This document shows, piece by piece, positions 51,611 to 59,779 of a DNA stretch of 64,000 bases. The translations under genes and the position numbers were made by a program. Below the pieces are notes generated by a model. The model worked only from the letters and a program-made list of their open reading frames with translations, had not been told where the DNA came from and did not search any database. Origin of the DNA: an uncultured Candidatus Melainabacteria bacterium (GTDB taxonomy: Bacteria; Cyanobacteriota; Vampirovibrionia; Gastranaerophilales; Gastranaerophilaceae); contig CAKUTX010000003.1 of assembly GCA_934692485.1 (NCBI GenBank), forward strand, positions 178,653 through 242,652, read 5' to 3'. Each line of letters starts with the position of its first letter. Within the stretch, counting starts at the first letter, position 1.

Positions 51611-52360
51611 CTAACTTAAGGTTTCTCCACCATCTATGATAATACTTTGACCCTGTATCCAATAACTTTCATTTGATAACAAAAAAGCATTTAAATTGGC
51701 TATATACTGTGGCTTTCCATTTTCTTTAAAGAATGTTTTTTCGCTAATTGCTTCTAAATAATTATAAGAAACAAAATTATCATAATTTTTAGTTAAAGCG
51801 GTATCAATGGCTCCAGGACAAACTGAATTTATACGAACTCTTTTATAACCTATTTCTTTAGATAAGCCAATAACCAAAGTATTCAAAGATGCTTTTGTCA
51901 TTGCATAGGTAATAGTTGCAGGAGTCCCAGTTATTGCAGCAATTGACGACAATAAAACTATATTTAAATATTCATTATAACTTTTCTTTTTGGATAAAGC
52001 TTTTATAAACTCAATAGCTGAAAAAACATTAACATTAAATGTTGATATTGCTTCATGATAATCCCACATACTTAAAGGCTGAAGTTTTATTACACCTGCG
52101 CAATGAGCAAAACCTGAGAACTTACCATATTTTGCAACCATATTTTTAACTAGAGAACTAATTTCTTCTATATTTGATAAATCAAAAACCTCATAGTTGA
52201 AGTTTTCATATGTATGAGCTATTTCTTCAAGTTTTTCTTTACGTCTTGCGATACCAACTACTCTTGCCCCTTCTGAAAGTAATTTTTCAACAGTAGCTCT
52301 GCCAATACCAGAACTTGCTCCGGTAACAAGTATCAAATCACTATCTGAAAATTTATTCAT
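51611..52360 (-). CDS. short-chain dehydrogenase/reductase (3-oxoacyl-ACP reductase type)
   Basis: This 249-residue classical SDR has VTGASSGIG, the LLSSIAAITG Ser, and YAMTKASL (YxxxK), closing with GGE. Located beside a ketoacyl synthase and a carrier protein, it is the likely reductase of a short beta-ketoacyl intermediate. ATG 52360 is preferred because GGAG lies 8 bases upstream, although ATG 52372 is also possible. The ACP gene runs into it with an 8-base overlap. Confidence 0.82.
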   Translation of the reverse strand: MNKFSDSDLILVTGASSGIGRATVEKLLSEGARVVGIARRKEKLEEIAHTYENFNYEVFDLSNIEEISSLVKNMVAKYGKFSGFAHCAGVIKLQPLSMWDYHEAISTFNVNVFSAIEFIKALSKKKSYNEYLNIVLLSSIAAITGTPATITYAMTKASLNTLVIGLSKEIGYKRVRINSVCPGAIDTALTKNYDNFVSYNYLEAISEKTFFKENGKPQYIANLNAFLLSNESYWIQGQSIIIDGGETLS

Positions 52361-52583
52361 CGTATTCTCCATTGCCCAAATCTAACAAGTCTTTTATTGT
52401 TATACATTTTTTTATATCACTAGCATTAATTTTTAAGCCTAAATTTTTGTAAAACAATGCTAATGTAGTAACTGCGGCTAAAGAATCCCATTCTTCTATT
52501 TCTGACAATTTTGTTGCTTCAGTAATTTCTGTCTCTATATCATTTTTTTCAACAAATGCTTCTAACATTTCTTCTCTTTTCAT
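52353..52583 (-). CDS. acyl carrier protein
   Basis: This 76-residue acidic protein has the phosphopantetheine-attachment context EWDSLAAV, with the Ser in D-S-L, and the usual helical layout. It is distinct from the primary fatty acid AcpP (its sequence diverges around ALFYKNLGLKINASD). Adjacent to KAS III and SDR, it probably carries a short acyl group for sugar acylation. RBS AGGAG precedes the ATG. Confidence 0.85.
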   Translation of the reverse strand: MKREEMLEAFVEKNDIETEITEATKLSEIEEWDSLAAVTTLALFYKNLGLKINASDIKKCITIKDLLDLGNGEYDE

Positions 52584-52592
52584 TTCTACTCC

Positions 52593-53639
52593 TTAATATT
52601 CATTTATTTTAATACATGTAATTTTATCTAAAGTTGTAATACAACTTGCCCACGTAAGTCCTATGCCAAAACCACTCAACAACAATTTGACATTTTTGTT
52701 ACTTACTTCTTCATATATTGTATCACAAATAGCAGATGGTATTGATGTACAACTTTGATTACCATATTTTGAAATCGTTTCTGTTGGCATCTTTTCAAAT
52801 GGAATATCCGCATTCATTGCAATATTTTCCAAAATAAATCTATTTGCTTGATGCATTATAAAATAATCTATATTTTCAATTTTTTCATCTGCTTTTTCAA
52901 GTAGTTCTTTTATTGAAAGAGGAACTTTATCTAACGTAAATTCCATAACCCTTGCTCCGTCCATTTGGGATTCGTATTTGAATTGACCATTTTCATAGAA
53001 CATATCTTTCTTTGGTGGATTTCTAAAACCACCATTTGGCGTCATTATAACATCAAAACCCGAACCATCTGTTCCAATATTAAAATAAATAGGTTCACTT
53101 TGTTCTTCATATTCCAATATTGTTGCACTTCCTGCATCACCAAAAATTGGTGCTGAACCATCTCTAAACATATCTGTATATTTTGCAGATGTATCTCCTA
53201 CTAGCAATAGAACTTTTTTTAATCCTCCTGAAATTAAACTTGATGCTATCCACAATCCATAAACATATCCTGCACAACCCTGATTTACATCAAATGTTGC
53301 TATATCTTGAGATAAATTTAATCTGTCTTGTAATATACACGCTGTCGCCGGCATATAATAATCTGGTGTTTGTGTAACAAATACTACGGCTTGAAGTTCT
53401 TTTCTGTTATAATTCATTTCGCTAAAAAGGTTCTCTGCAGCTTTAACACACAAATCTGATGAAGTAGTCTTTTCATCTGCAACTCTACGACAATTAAAAC
53501 CTGTTGACGACATTACTCTTTTTAATCGTTTTTTATTTCCGTCATAAAGTGTTTCATCATCTTCTAATTTGAATTCCTTTTTAGGTACCACTGTCGAAAT
53601 ACCTTTTATTTTTACATTGTTAATTTTTAAATTTAACAT
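52593..53639 (-). CDS. 3-oxoacyl-ACP synthase III-like (KAS III)
   Basis: This 348-residue thiolase-fold condensing enzyme has DVNQGCAGYVYGL with the catalytic Cys, the His in FIMHQANRF, and the Asn-Gln in YGNQSCTSIPSAI. FabH condenses acetyl-CoA with malonyl-ACP; in glycan operons such as viosamine islands the homologue makes a 3-ketoacyl precursor for an N-acyl group. The presence of its own ACP and SDR here supports the latter. Nine bases separate it from the ACP gene. Confidence 0.85.
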   Translation of the reverse strand: MLNLKINNVKIKGISTVVPKKEFKLEDDETLYDGNKKRLKRVMSSTGFNCRRVADEKTTSSDLCVKAAENLFSEMNYNRKELQAVVFVTQTPDYYMPATACILQDRLNLSQDIATFDVNQGCAGYVYGLWIASSLISGGLKKVLLLVGDTSAKYTDMFRDGSAPIFGDAGSATILEYEEQSEPIYFNIGTDGSGFDVIMTPNGGFRNPPKKDMFYENGQFKYESQMDGARVMEFTLDKVPLSIKELLEKADEKIENIDYFIMHQANRFILENIAMNADIPFEKMPTETISKYGNQSCTSIPSAICDTIYEEVSNKNVKLLLSGFGIGLTWASCITTLDKITCIKINEY

Positions 53640-53649
53640 TATTTTCTCC

Positions 53650-54348
53650 TTAAATCAAATTATATTCATTCAACATTTTTTTTATATCTATTGGTGAATT
53701 AAACATCATTACGTCAATAATTGATAAATTCGGAACAAAATCATTATTGAATTGTTTATACTTTATATCATTCATTTTTATAAAATTTAATTGAATGTTG
53801 TTTTTTGCGAACTCATCTTTATCATATAGTTCTTGTCCGCCAATAGCGTTTATATACTGAGTTGTGTTTAGTCTTTTGCATATATCAATAACTCTATCTT
53901 GTGCGCGCAAGTTAGCAGTTTTTTCTATATCAGATGAAAGCAATATTTCTGTATCCATATTCAAATATTCAAAAACTTTTTCAAATTGGTATTTTAAAAA
54001 TAAATGCAAATTCTCTTCTTTTTGCAAAATAATATCTTCTAGTAATACCATAACTTCATTTTTATATGGAGCTTTTGAATATGACATTTCAAAAGATTTT
54101 AAAATTTTTTGTTTTTGTTTTTCGATATTAGTTATTTTTATTTCGTTAATGTGTTTGTACGGAGAGGCTTCTAATAATGGTAATGTGAACAAATGTTTAT
54201 CACCATTAATTAGCATATTGTTTCTATTAACCCAACCACCTTTGATAAAATTTACATCATCATATATGACAAATTTGTCAACAGCATTAATCATTTGCCA
54301 ATATCCTAAATATGGGAAAAAGTATGGTTGCATTATTGCCAATTTCAT
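53650..54348 (-). CDS. WbqC family protein
   Basis: This 232-residue protein begins MKLAIMQPYFFPYLGYWQMINAVD and contains YDDVNFIKGGWVNRN, both diagnostic of WbqC, a family common in O-antigen and flagellin glycan loci. Its biochemical role is not established; association with ACP/SDR/KAS genes suggests it transfers an acyl group. The start is adjacent to the radical SAM gene (shared base at 54348). Confidence 0.88.
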   Translation of the reverse strand: MKLAIMQPYFFPYLGYWQMINAVDKFVIYDDVNFIKGGWVNRNNMLINGDKHLFTLPLLEASPYKHINEIKITNIEKQKQKILKSFEMSYSKAPYKNEVMVLLEDIILQKEENLHLFLKYQFEKVFEYLNMDTEILLSSDIEKTANLRAQDRVIDICKRLNTTQYINAIGGQELYDKDEFAKNNIQLNFIKMNDIKYKQFNNDFVPNLSIIDVMMFNSPIDIKKMLNEYNLI

Positions 54349-55340
54349 TAGACTTGTTCCTCTCTTTTTTCTATTAATTGTTGCGGAACAAAACTATTCA
54401 CAACCACATTTATAGCTTCTTTTTTACATAAATCAATAAATTTATTTATGGGTTCTCTATACTTTTCATAATCTTCTTTTTTTATATTCAAATCAAAAGA
54501 TAAAGATACATGCTTAGCATCAACCGATTTTAGCATTTTTATCATATTTTCTACATCATCGGAATTACCTTCTTCTATAATAAATTTTATATTTACTTTC
54601 CCTTCAGTTGTTTCAATATATCTTTTTATATTTGCCCAAGTTGTATCAAAACAATCCACACCCTTTATTTTTGCATAAACATCCTTACTTCCTGCATCAG
54701 GAGTCAAATCCAAATGAATTAAGCCACGATTTACACCTTCTGCGATTAATTCTGAATATTTTGCCCCATTTGAATTTATTAACATATGGTACTTTTTATC
54801 TAAACAATATTGAATAATTTTATCTATACCCTTGTTTATACTTGGTTCACCGCCACCAATTGCTATTGTTACATCTTTATCAAGCTTATTTTTCTTAGAA
54901 AGAACATCAATAACTTTTAAAACTAATTCGTGGTTAGAATCTTTTTCTTTATCATCGCTATTTCTATAACCACAATGTACGCACTTTAAATTACATATTT
55001 TATAATGATTTAATGGAATCCAAGAAAATTTTTTATCAACCTTATCGCTCCAATATGCCAATTTCAAATTCGTGCATTCTTTACAACACTGTGGGTGATT
55101 ACCCTTTTTATGTTTTTCAATTAATTTGTTTTGAAAATCTTCTATATCTTTTACAATATCCTCGAGATTTGTATAATCTTCAATATTGGAAATTATTAAT
55201 TTATCCTCTGTCGTATAACAACAAGCCGAAATTTTATTGCTTCTATAAAAATTAAAACCTGTTCGTATATTATTACATGATAAATATTTCTGTCTTTTAA
55301 TAATTTTATTTATTATTAACGATAAAAATTTAGATTTCAC
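54348..55340 (-). CDS. radical SAM protein (SPASM-less)
   Basis: This 330-residue protein has the radical SAM motif CNLKCVHC (CxxxCxxC) near residue 110 and the GGEPS SAM-binding region. There are two more cysteine pairs at the N-terminus (CCKECTN). The remaining part is a partial TIM barrel. In a glycan operon it may make a deoxy or epimerised sugar, but no substrate is evident. 49 bases separate it from the acyltransferase gene. Confidence 0.82.
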   Translation of the reverse strand: MKSKFLSLIINKIIKRQKYLSCNNIRTGFNFYRSNKISACCYTTEDKLIISNIEDYTNLEDIVKDIEDFQNKLIEKHKKGNHPQCCKECTNLKLAYWSDKVDKKFSWIPLNHYKICNLKCVHCGYRNSDDKEKDSNHELVLKVIDVLSKKNKLDKDVTIAIGGGEPSINKGIDKIIQYCLDKKYHMLINSNGAKYSELIAEGVNRGLIHLDLTPDAGSKDVYAKIKGVDCFDTTWANIKRYIETTEGKVNIKFIIEEGNSDDVENMIKMLKSVDAKHVSLSFDLNIKKEDYEKYREPINKFIDLCKKEAINVVVNSFVPQQLIEKREEQV

Positions 55341-55389
55341 TATTTTCTCCTAATGTTTTATAATCAAATTTTAAATACAAAGATTTTTA

Positions 55390-56094
55390 CTACTCATTAT
55401 CTATATATCCGTATTTACGGCCATTTGCATCCCATTCAACATTTTCTTTAACAATTCTTGCAGGATTACCGGCAAATACGCAGAAAGACTGTTGCCCCCC
55501 CCCCGAAAAGACTGCTCCACATCCGATTATTGAATTCTTTGGAACAAATGAATTTTTTAAGATAACAACATTTTTACAGAGCCAAGAATGTTCTCCAATA
55601 GTTATACCTTTTACTTTGTTAATTATTTCTTTTGTACCTTTTCTGAATATTGGATGAGCATCCGTATTATAAATAATAACACCAGATGCAAACATACAAT
55701 CTTTTTCAATATCACAATATGTATTACTATTCATTGTCGTATAGTTCATTGATTCAATCTTTGTATTATTTCCAATTTTAAAAGAGCAATTTTTTATTTT
55801 ACCAAAATACGGATTGTTCTGCCCTAACTGAATTCCAACTTGCCTACACGTAAAATCTTCACCAATTTCTATTAATGAATTATCGCAATAACCACATATA
55901 TTCAAACCTTCTAAAATTTTTGCATTTTTATTTATTTTTATTACATTATTTTCGCCATCTATATTAATTTGCAACTTGTTTAAATCAAAATCTTTTGGCA
56001 ATAATAATTTATTTTTTTTCTGAAAAGCCCTTATAACAGAAGTTTTTTTTCTTCTTAATTTATCGATTATTTTTTGCCCTAATCTAAAATGCAT
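55390..56094 (-). CDS. left-handed beta-helix O-/N-acyltransferase with G10 tract
   Basis: This 234-residue hexapeptide acyltransferase ends VPKNSIIGCGAVFSGGGQQSFCVFAGNPARIVKENVEW, with the typical CVFAGNPAR end of sugar acetyltransferases. A run of ten G (55504-55495) encodes the SGGG stretch and the frame is intact with ten. A change of one base would truncate the last part of the enzyme, so expression may be phase-variable. Start set at ATG 56094; a TTG at 56106 overlaps the aminotransferase stop and has no SD. The role is likely acylation of an amino sugar made by the next gene. Confidence 0.82.
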   Translation of the reverse strand: MHFRLGQKIIDKLRRKKTSVIRAFQKKNKLLLPKDFDLNKLQINIDGENNVIKINKNAKILEGLNICGYCDNSLIEIGEDFTCRQVGIQLGQNNPYFGKIKNCSFKIGNNTKIESMNYTTMNSNTYCDIEKDCMFASGVIIYNTDAHPIFRKGTKEIINKVKGITIGEHSWLCKNVVILKNSFVPKNSIIGCGAVFSGGGQQSFCVFAGNPARIVKENVEWDANGRKYGYIDNE

Positions 56095-56099
56095 ATTTT

Positions 56100-57236
56100 T
56101 TACCAACCTCTAAATTTCTCACAAATATATTCAGCTACATTTTTATCCAAACTTCCATAAAATGGCAAACAAAGTACACGTTTTTTTAAATCATCAGTCA
56201 CGCTCAATTTTGACATTTTTACAGTTATATCATTTTTGTAGCAATTATAATCATGACAAGCTGGATAGAAATATTTTCTTGTAAAAATATTTTCTTTCTT
56301 AAACATGTCATATATTTCATCACGATTTTTTTCATATTCATCTTCTATTACAATCGGATAATATTGATAAGAATTTGTTGTATTTTCTGGCATTTGAGGG
56401 ATTTTTATACCTTTTACGTCCTTCAACCCGTTATCATAAATTTCTTTTATGCCTTTTCTACGTTCTTGTTCTTCTTTATATTGTTTTAAATTCAACAACC
56501 CCCAAGCTGCTTGAAATTCGTTCATTTTACCATTGATACCAATATCTTCTACAACTTCTTCGTTTTGAATGCCAAAGTTTCGTAAATTATATATTTTATT
56601 GACGAAGGAATTATCTTTATAAGTTAAACAACCACCTTCAATTGTATTAAACAGTTTTGTAGCATGGAATGAAAACATTGTTATGTCCCCAAAATTGCCA
56701 ATGCCAACTCCATCAATTTCTGTTGAAAACGCGTGAGCTGCATCATATATAACTTTTAAATTATATTTTTTAGCAATTTCATCTATCTTTTTAACATTAC
56801 AAGGAAATCCATAAACATGTACACCTAATATTGCAGATGTGTTTGGAGTAATAAGACTTTCTATTTTATCTGCATCAATAGTCATTGTGTTTGGCTCAAT
56901 ATCGCAAAAAATAGGTTTTAAACCATTCCAAGAAATACAATGCGGTGTTGCCGCAAAAGTAAAAGGTGTTGTAATAACTTCACTTCCACAAGGCAAATCA
57001 AGAGCTTTAATAGCTGTCAAAAGCGCAATTGTTCCATTATTGAATAATTGAGTATGCGGAACTTTTAGTTCTACTTTTAATGCTTCTTCAAGAGCCTTAT
57101 GCTTACTTCCCATATTAGTAAGCCATTTTGAATCGTATATTTCTTTAATTTGTTCGGTAAAATCTTCAATACTTGGCAATAATGGAGATGTTACAAAAAT
57201 CTTAGTACTTCTATTTTTTACAGTTGCTATACTCAT
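56100..57236 (-). CDS. DegT/DnrJ/EryC1/StrS sugar aminotransferase
   Basis: This 378-residue PLP aminotransferase has the FNNGTIALL start, TTPFTFAATPHCI, YDAAHAFST (Asp binding the ring N), and SFHATKLFNTIEGGCL (internal Lys). It probably converts a keto sugar nucleotide to an amino sugar, such as dTDP-4-amino-4,6-dideoxy (viosamine-like) or the 3-amino isomer. First gene of the glycan operon; transcription from an extended -10 promoter near 57306-57311 is likely. Confidence 0.9.
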   Translation of the reverse strand: MSIATVKNRSTKIFVTSPLLPSIEDFTEQIKEIYDSKWLTNMGSKHKALEEALKVELKVPHTQLFNNGTIALLTAIKALDLPCGSEVITTPFTFAATPHCISWNGLKPIFCDIEPNTMTIDADKIESLITPNTSAILGVHVYGFPCNVKKIDEIAKKYNLKVIYDAAHAFSTEIDGVGIGNFGDITMFSFHATKLFNTIEGGCLTYKDNSFVNKIYNLRNFGIQNEEVVEDIGINGKMNEFQAAWGLLNLKQYKEEQERRKGIKEIYDNGLKDVKGIKIPQMPENTTNSYQYYPIVIEDEYEKNRDEIYDMFKKENIFTRKYFYPACHDYNCYKNDITVKMSKLSVTDDLKKRVLCLPFYGSLDKNVAEYICEKFRGW

Positions 57237-57305
57237 ACGTTACTACTTTTCAAACCCTCTACACATTTTTACAATTATGTATAAAAAAACATAATCGTCA
57301 AAACC

Positions 57306-57322
57306 ATTGTATCACAAACATT
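57306..57322 (-). promoter_or_regulatory. extended -10 promoter of the glycan operon
   Basis: On the minus strand AATGTTTGTGATACAATG, the same as upstream of tRNA-Ser (59740-59757). TG-A-TACAAT is an extended -10; the likely start is about 60 bases before the aminotransferase ATG. Confidence 0.5.
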
Positions 57323-57466
57323 CTTAATACACACATATATTAACATTTGTAATCTATACGTGCTATATATTTCATATACTATATATTTTATCACTACACA
57401 TAATTATAATTGTGTAATATTAATTAAATTTATACTTTTTTATAATTTTTATGCTATTATTTGACT

Positions 57467-58207
57467 ATGGCTACTAAAAAATTTTTTAATCCTATTAATT
57501 GTATTAAGGCATACATAGCTTATAAAAAGGCTATTAAAGAGCTTAAATCTAATCATAGTTATAAAATCATTTTTAAACTTGACGACTTAGTTGATTTTAA
57601 CAGTCACGTTGCAAACTTAGATTCTTTTATAAAAAAAGAAAACTTGAAAGTCTGCTGGGGAATAGTTGGCAAATCGATGGAAAAAGCCGATGAAAAATAT
57701 ATAAATTTCATAAAAAATAATCATAATAAGAATTATCAATTTTTTAACCACGGTTACTTACATCTATGCGGACCCGAGTACGAATTCATTAATAAGACAA
57801 AAGAAGAACAAGAAAATTTTATTAATAAAACTCAAAAAATTGTCTTTGATAAAACTGGTATAAATTTAGAAATATTTGGAGCTCCGTGCAACCATATTGA
57901 TGAAAATACAAAATTATCACTTGAATTAATTCCTGAAATTAAATATTGGTTTTATGGCATGGAACAATTCAAAAAATGCAATATTAAAAGAGTAATAGAT
58001 ATGGAAAATGGGGTTGGGAAACCAGATTTTACTTATTTTATTAATAATTTAAAAAATTTGGATAATAAAAATCAGGTCTTAACTTTACAAGGCCACCCAT
58101 ATATGTGGAAACTCGAACAACAATTCAATTTTTATTTAATAATTAAATTTTTAAAAAAAGCAAATTGTGAATTTATATTTCCAAGCGAAATAAATATTAA
58201 TAATTAA
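57467..58207 (+). CDS. polysaccharide deacetylase-like protein
   Basis: This 246-residue protein has FKLDDLVDF (metal Asp pair) and FFNHGYLH with a His-x3-His, as in NodB-type deacetylases, and ends LTLQGHPYMW with another His. No signal peptide, so it is probably cytosolic. ATG 57467 is chosen; a TTG at 57461 has no SD. TATAAT at 57441 and the short leader suggest a nearly leaderless transcript. It may remove an N-acetyl group during glycan modification; alternative reading is a chitooligosaccharide deacetylase-like YdjC protein. Confidence 0.62.
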   Translation: MATKKFFNPINCIKAYIAYKKAIKELKSNHSYKIIFKLDDLVDFNSHVANLDSFIKKENLKVCWGIVGKSMEKADEKYINFIKNNHNKNYQFFNHGYLHLCGPEYEFINKTKEEQENFINKTQKIVFDKTGINLEIFGAPCNHIDENTKLSLELIPEIKYWFYGMEQFKKCNIKRVIDMENGVGKPDFTYFINNLKNLDNKNQVLTLQGHPYMWKLEQQFNFYLIIKFLKKANCEFIFPSEININN

Positions 58208-58549
58208 AACACAATTCATACATTATAAAAAATTAACTTCGGGAGGAATAATTCGGTTCAAATCCTCCTTATTACATTACCTTATAAGACACCATCAATA
58301 AAAAAACAGAGAGGAAGGGATTCTGCTTAGCCGTTTGTGAGCATTGGGAATGCGAACATTACGGATAAGTATGCAGAGCTAACCCAATTATTCCGATGTA
58401 AAAGAACACTTCGTTTGATGATTTTGAACAGCGAGTTTGAGTATTAAAATATTAAAATATTAAAATATTGAAACAATTACGCAATTTTTAACAAGAAAAA
58501 TACTTTATTAAGATGTAATAAATAAATACTTTTTAGGGAAAAGAACTTA
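58208..58549. other. intergenic region with direct repeat A and short tandem repeats
   Basis: Holds copy A (58244-58323) of an 80-bp direct repeat whose last 17 bases equal the 3' end of tRNA-Ser; a 32-bp imperfect copy (58395-58426) of a segment at 59321-59352; and three units of ATTAAAAT (58443-58466). No gene recognised. Confidence 0.8.
58244..58323 (+). repeat. 80-bp direct repeat, copy A (att-like)
   Basis: About 90 percent identical to copy B at 59575-59656. The shared end matches the 3' end of the tRNA-Ser gene (T arm and acceptor), then diverges. Confidence 0.85.
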
Positions 58550-59221
58550 ATGATTAATTTTGAAAATTTATATTATAAAGCAATAAAACGGTATTGTAGC
58601 TCAGCATCTTGTCCATTAAAACAATTTATCGTTAAAGCTGATAATAACTTAAGCCCTCTTTCTAAAGATGAAGTTGTAATTTCTAAAGCAATAAAAAAAG
58701 AACATAGTCAACATCATTATTTTCAAAACATAAATCATAAAGAAATATTAAATAAAAATGTTATTGATGAAAAAGCATTAAAAAAAATAGATGATGAATT
58801 TTTAGAAATTGCACCAATGCCTGAAGAATCTATTTTTTATAGAGGCATTGGAAAACTCTTAAGTAACCCGAAAACATTAGAATATGATATTATTGATAAA
58901 GCGAATATTGGAGATATAATTCAGCCATTTCCTGGCTATGCTTACGCTGCAACAAAGGATAATTATACTTTTGCTAGTAGATACGCTTGGACAGGAGATC
59001 CTAATGAAGCTAAAGCTATGTTATTAGAAATTCATACACCCAAAGGGGCTAAAATATCGGTAAATGGAGAGCATGGTGGCGAGGGAGTATTTCCTCGAAA
59101 TGCAAAATATCGAGTTATTTCAAAAGCAAATGTTAATGTAAAAAATCATCCTATGTTAGTTGAAGACTGTGGTGAAACATTCCCTAGACAACATATTATT
59201 TTAGAATATATTCCTGAATAA
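58550..59221 (+). CDS. ADP-ribosyltransferase exoenzyme-like protein
   Basis: This 223-residue protein ends with a domain resembling ADP-ribosyltransferase toxins (about 90-223). IFYRGIG with Arg98, an AAT at 133-135 in the place of the STS motif, and GGEGVFPRNAKYRVI with Glu178 give an R-S-E type layout, but the first Glu of the usual ExE is missing. The N-terminal 90 residues are unassigned and no signal peptide is seen. It is the only gene between tRNA-Ser-associated direct repeats, implying acquisition as an islet. Immunity partner not visible. Confidence 0.65.
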   Translation: MINFENLYYKAIKRYCSSASCPLKQFIVKADNNLSPLSKDEVVISKAIKKEHSQHHYFQNINHKEILNKNVIDEKALKKIDDEFLEIAPMPEESIFYRGIGKLLSNPKTLEYDIIDKANIGDIIQPFPGYAYAATKDNYTFASRYAWTGDPNEAKAMLLEIHTPKGAKISVNGEHGGEGVFPRNAKYRVISKANVNVKNHPMLVEDCGETFPRQHIILEYIPE

Positions 59222-59639
59222 ATATATTATTCTTTAAAATAATATTTTGTATTCCCTTTAACAGGTTAAAAACATTCAAACCACTCATTAAAATACAACA
59301 AACTACAAAATTACTTGCGGGATGTAAAATGACAGTTGGTTTGATTATTTTGGGCAAAAGAACACAAATTCTTTCATCAACACATACGATATAATCTAGT
59401 AAAATACCCAACTTCTCTAAATAATCATTCTAACCGTTCAACCTAAAAATGTTTAATTTGACCGTTTTGGTGTACGGATAGATTGATTATTTCCTACCCC
59501 TCAAATGCCGATATATTGCTAACTTTCCCAAATAATATTTCTATCCATTCAAACCAAACTGGTCGTTAAAATACAGGAATAATTCGGTTCGAATCCTCCT
59601 CATTCCATTATCTTATAAGACACCATCAACAAAAAAAAT
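59222..59639. other. intergenic region with repeat B and remnants
   Basis: Contains the imperfect repeat at 59321-59352 (27 of 32 bases like 58395-58426), CATTCAAACCA...TTAAAATACA in two versions (about 59272 and 59555), and copy B of the 80-bp direct repeat at 59575-59656. No gene is seen; short open frames here have no SD. Confidence 0.7.
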
Positions 59640-59656
59640 CAGAGAGGAAGGGATTC
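59575..59656 (+). repeat. 80-bp direct repeat, copy B, overlapping tRNA-Ser 3' end
   Basis: AGGAATAATTCGGTTC starts both copies. Copy B continues into the 3' end of the tRNA-Ser gene (59640-59656). Confidence 0.85.
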
Positions 59657-59726
59657 GAACCCTCGGTGGAATTGCTCCCACACAACCTTTCCAAGATTGC
59701 ACCTTAAACCGCTCGGACACCTCTCT
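59640..59726 (-). tRNA. tRNA-Ser(GGA)
   Basis: 87 bases on the minus strand. Acceptor AGAGAGG pairs with CCTCTCT, anticodon loop TTGGAAA with GGA, long variable arm of class II, T loop GGTTCGAATCC. The discriminator is G and CCA is not encoded. A TG-A-TACAAT promoter lies just upstream at 59741-59746. The 3' end is the recombination target for the islet 58244-59656. Confidence 0.95.
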
Positions 59727-59739
59727 TTATTTATATATG

Positions 59740-59757
59740 CATTGTATCACAAACATT
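59740..59757 (-). promoter_or_regulatory. extended -10 promoter of tRNA-Ser
   Basis: AATGTTTGTGATACAATG, identical to the 18 bases at 57305-57322. TACAAT lies 15 bases upstream of the tRNA 5' end. Confidence 0.6.
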
Positions 59758-59779
59758 TATTTCATGCTAAAATCTACAT

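Noticed and set aside
58244-58323. A partial tRNA-like T arm (CGGTTCRAATCC) in the direct repeat copies
   Set aside because: The stems do not pair and no anticodon arm exists; it is only repeat sequence around the real tRNA-Ser end.
58244-59656. Prophage or insertion sequence
   Set aside because: No integrase, transposase or phage gene; only a small islet signature is supported.
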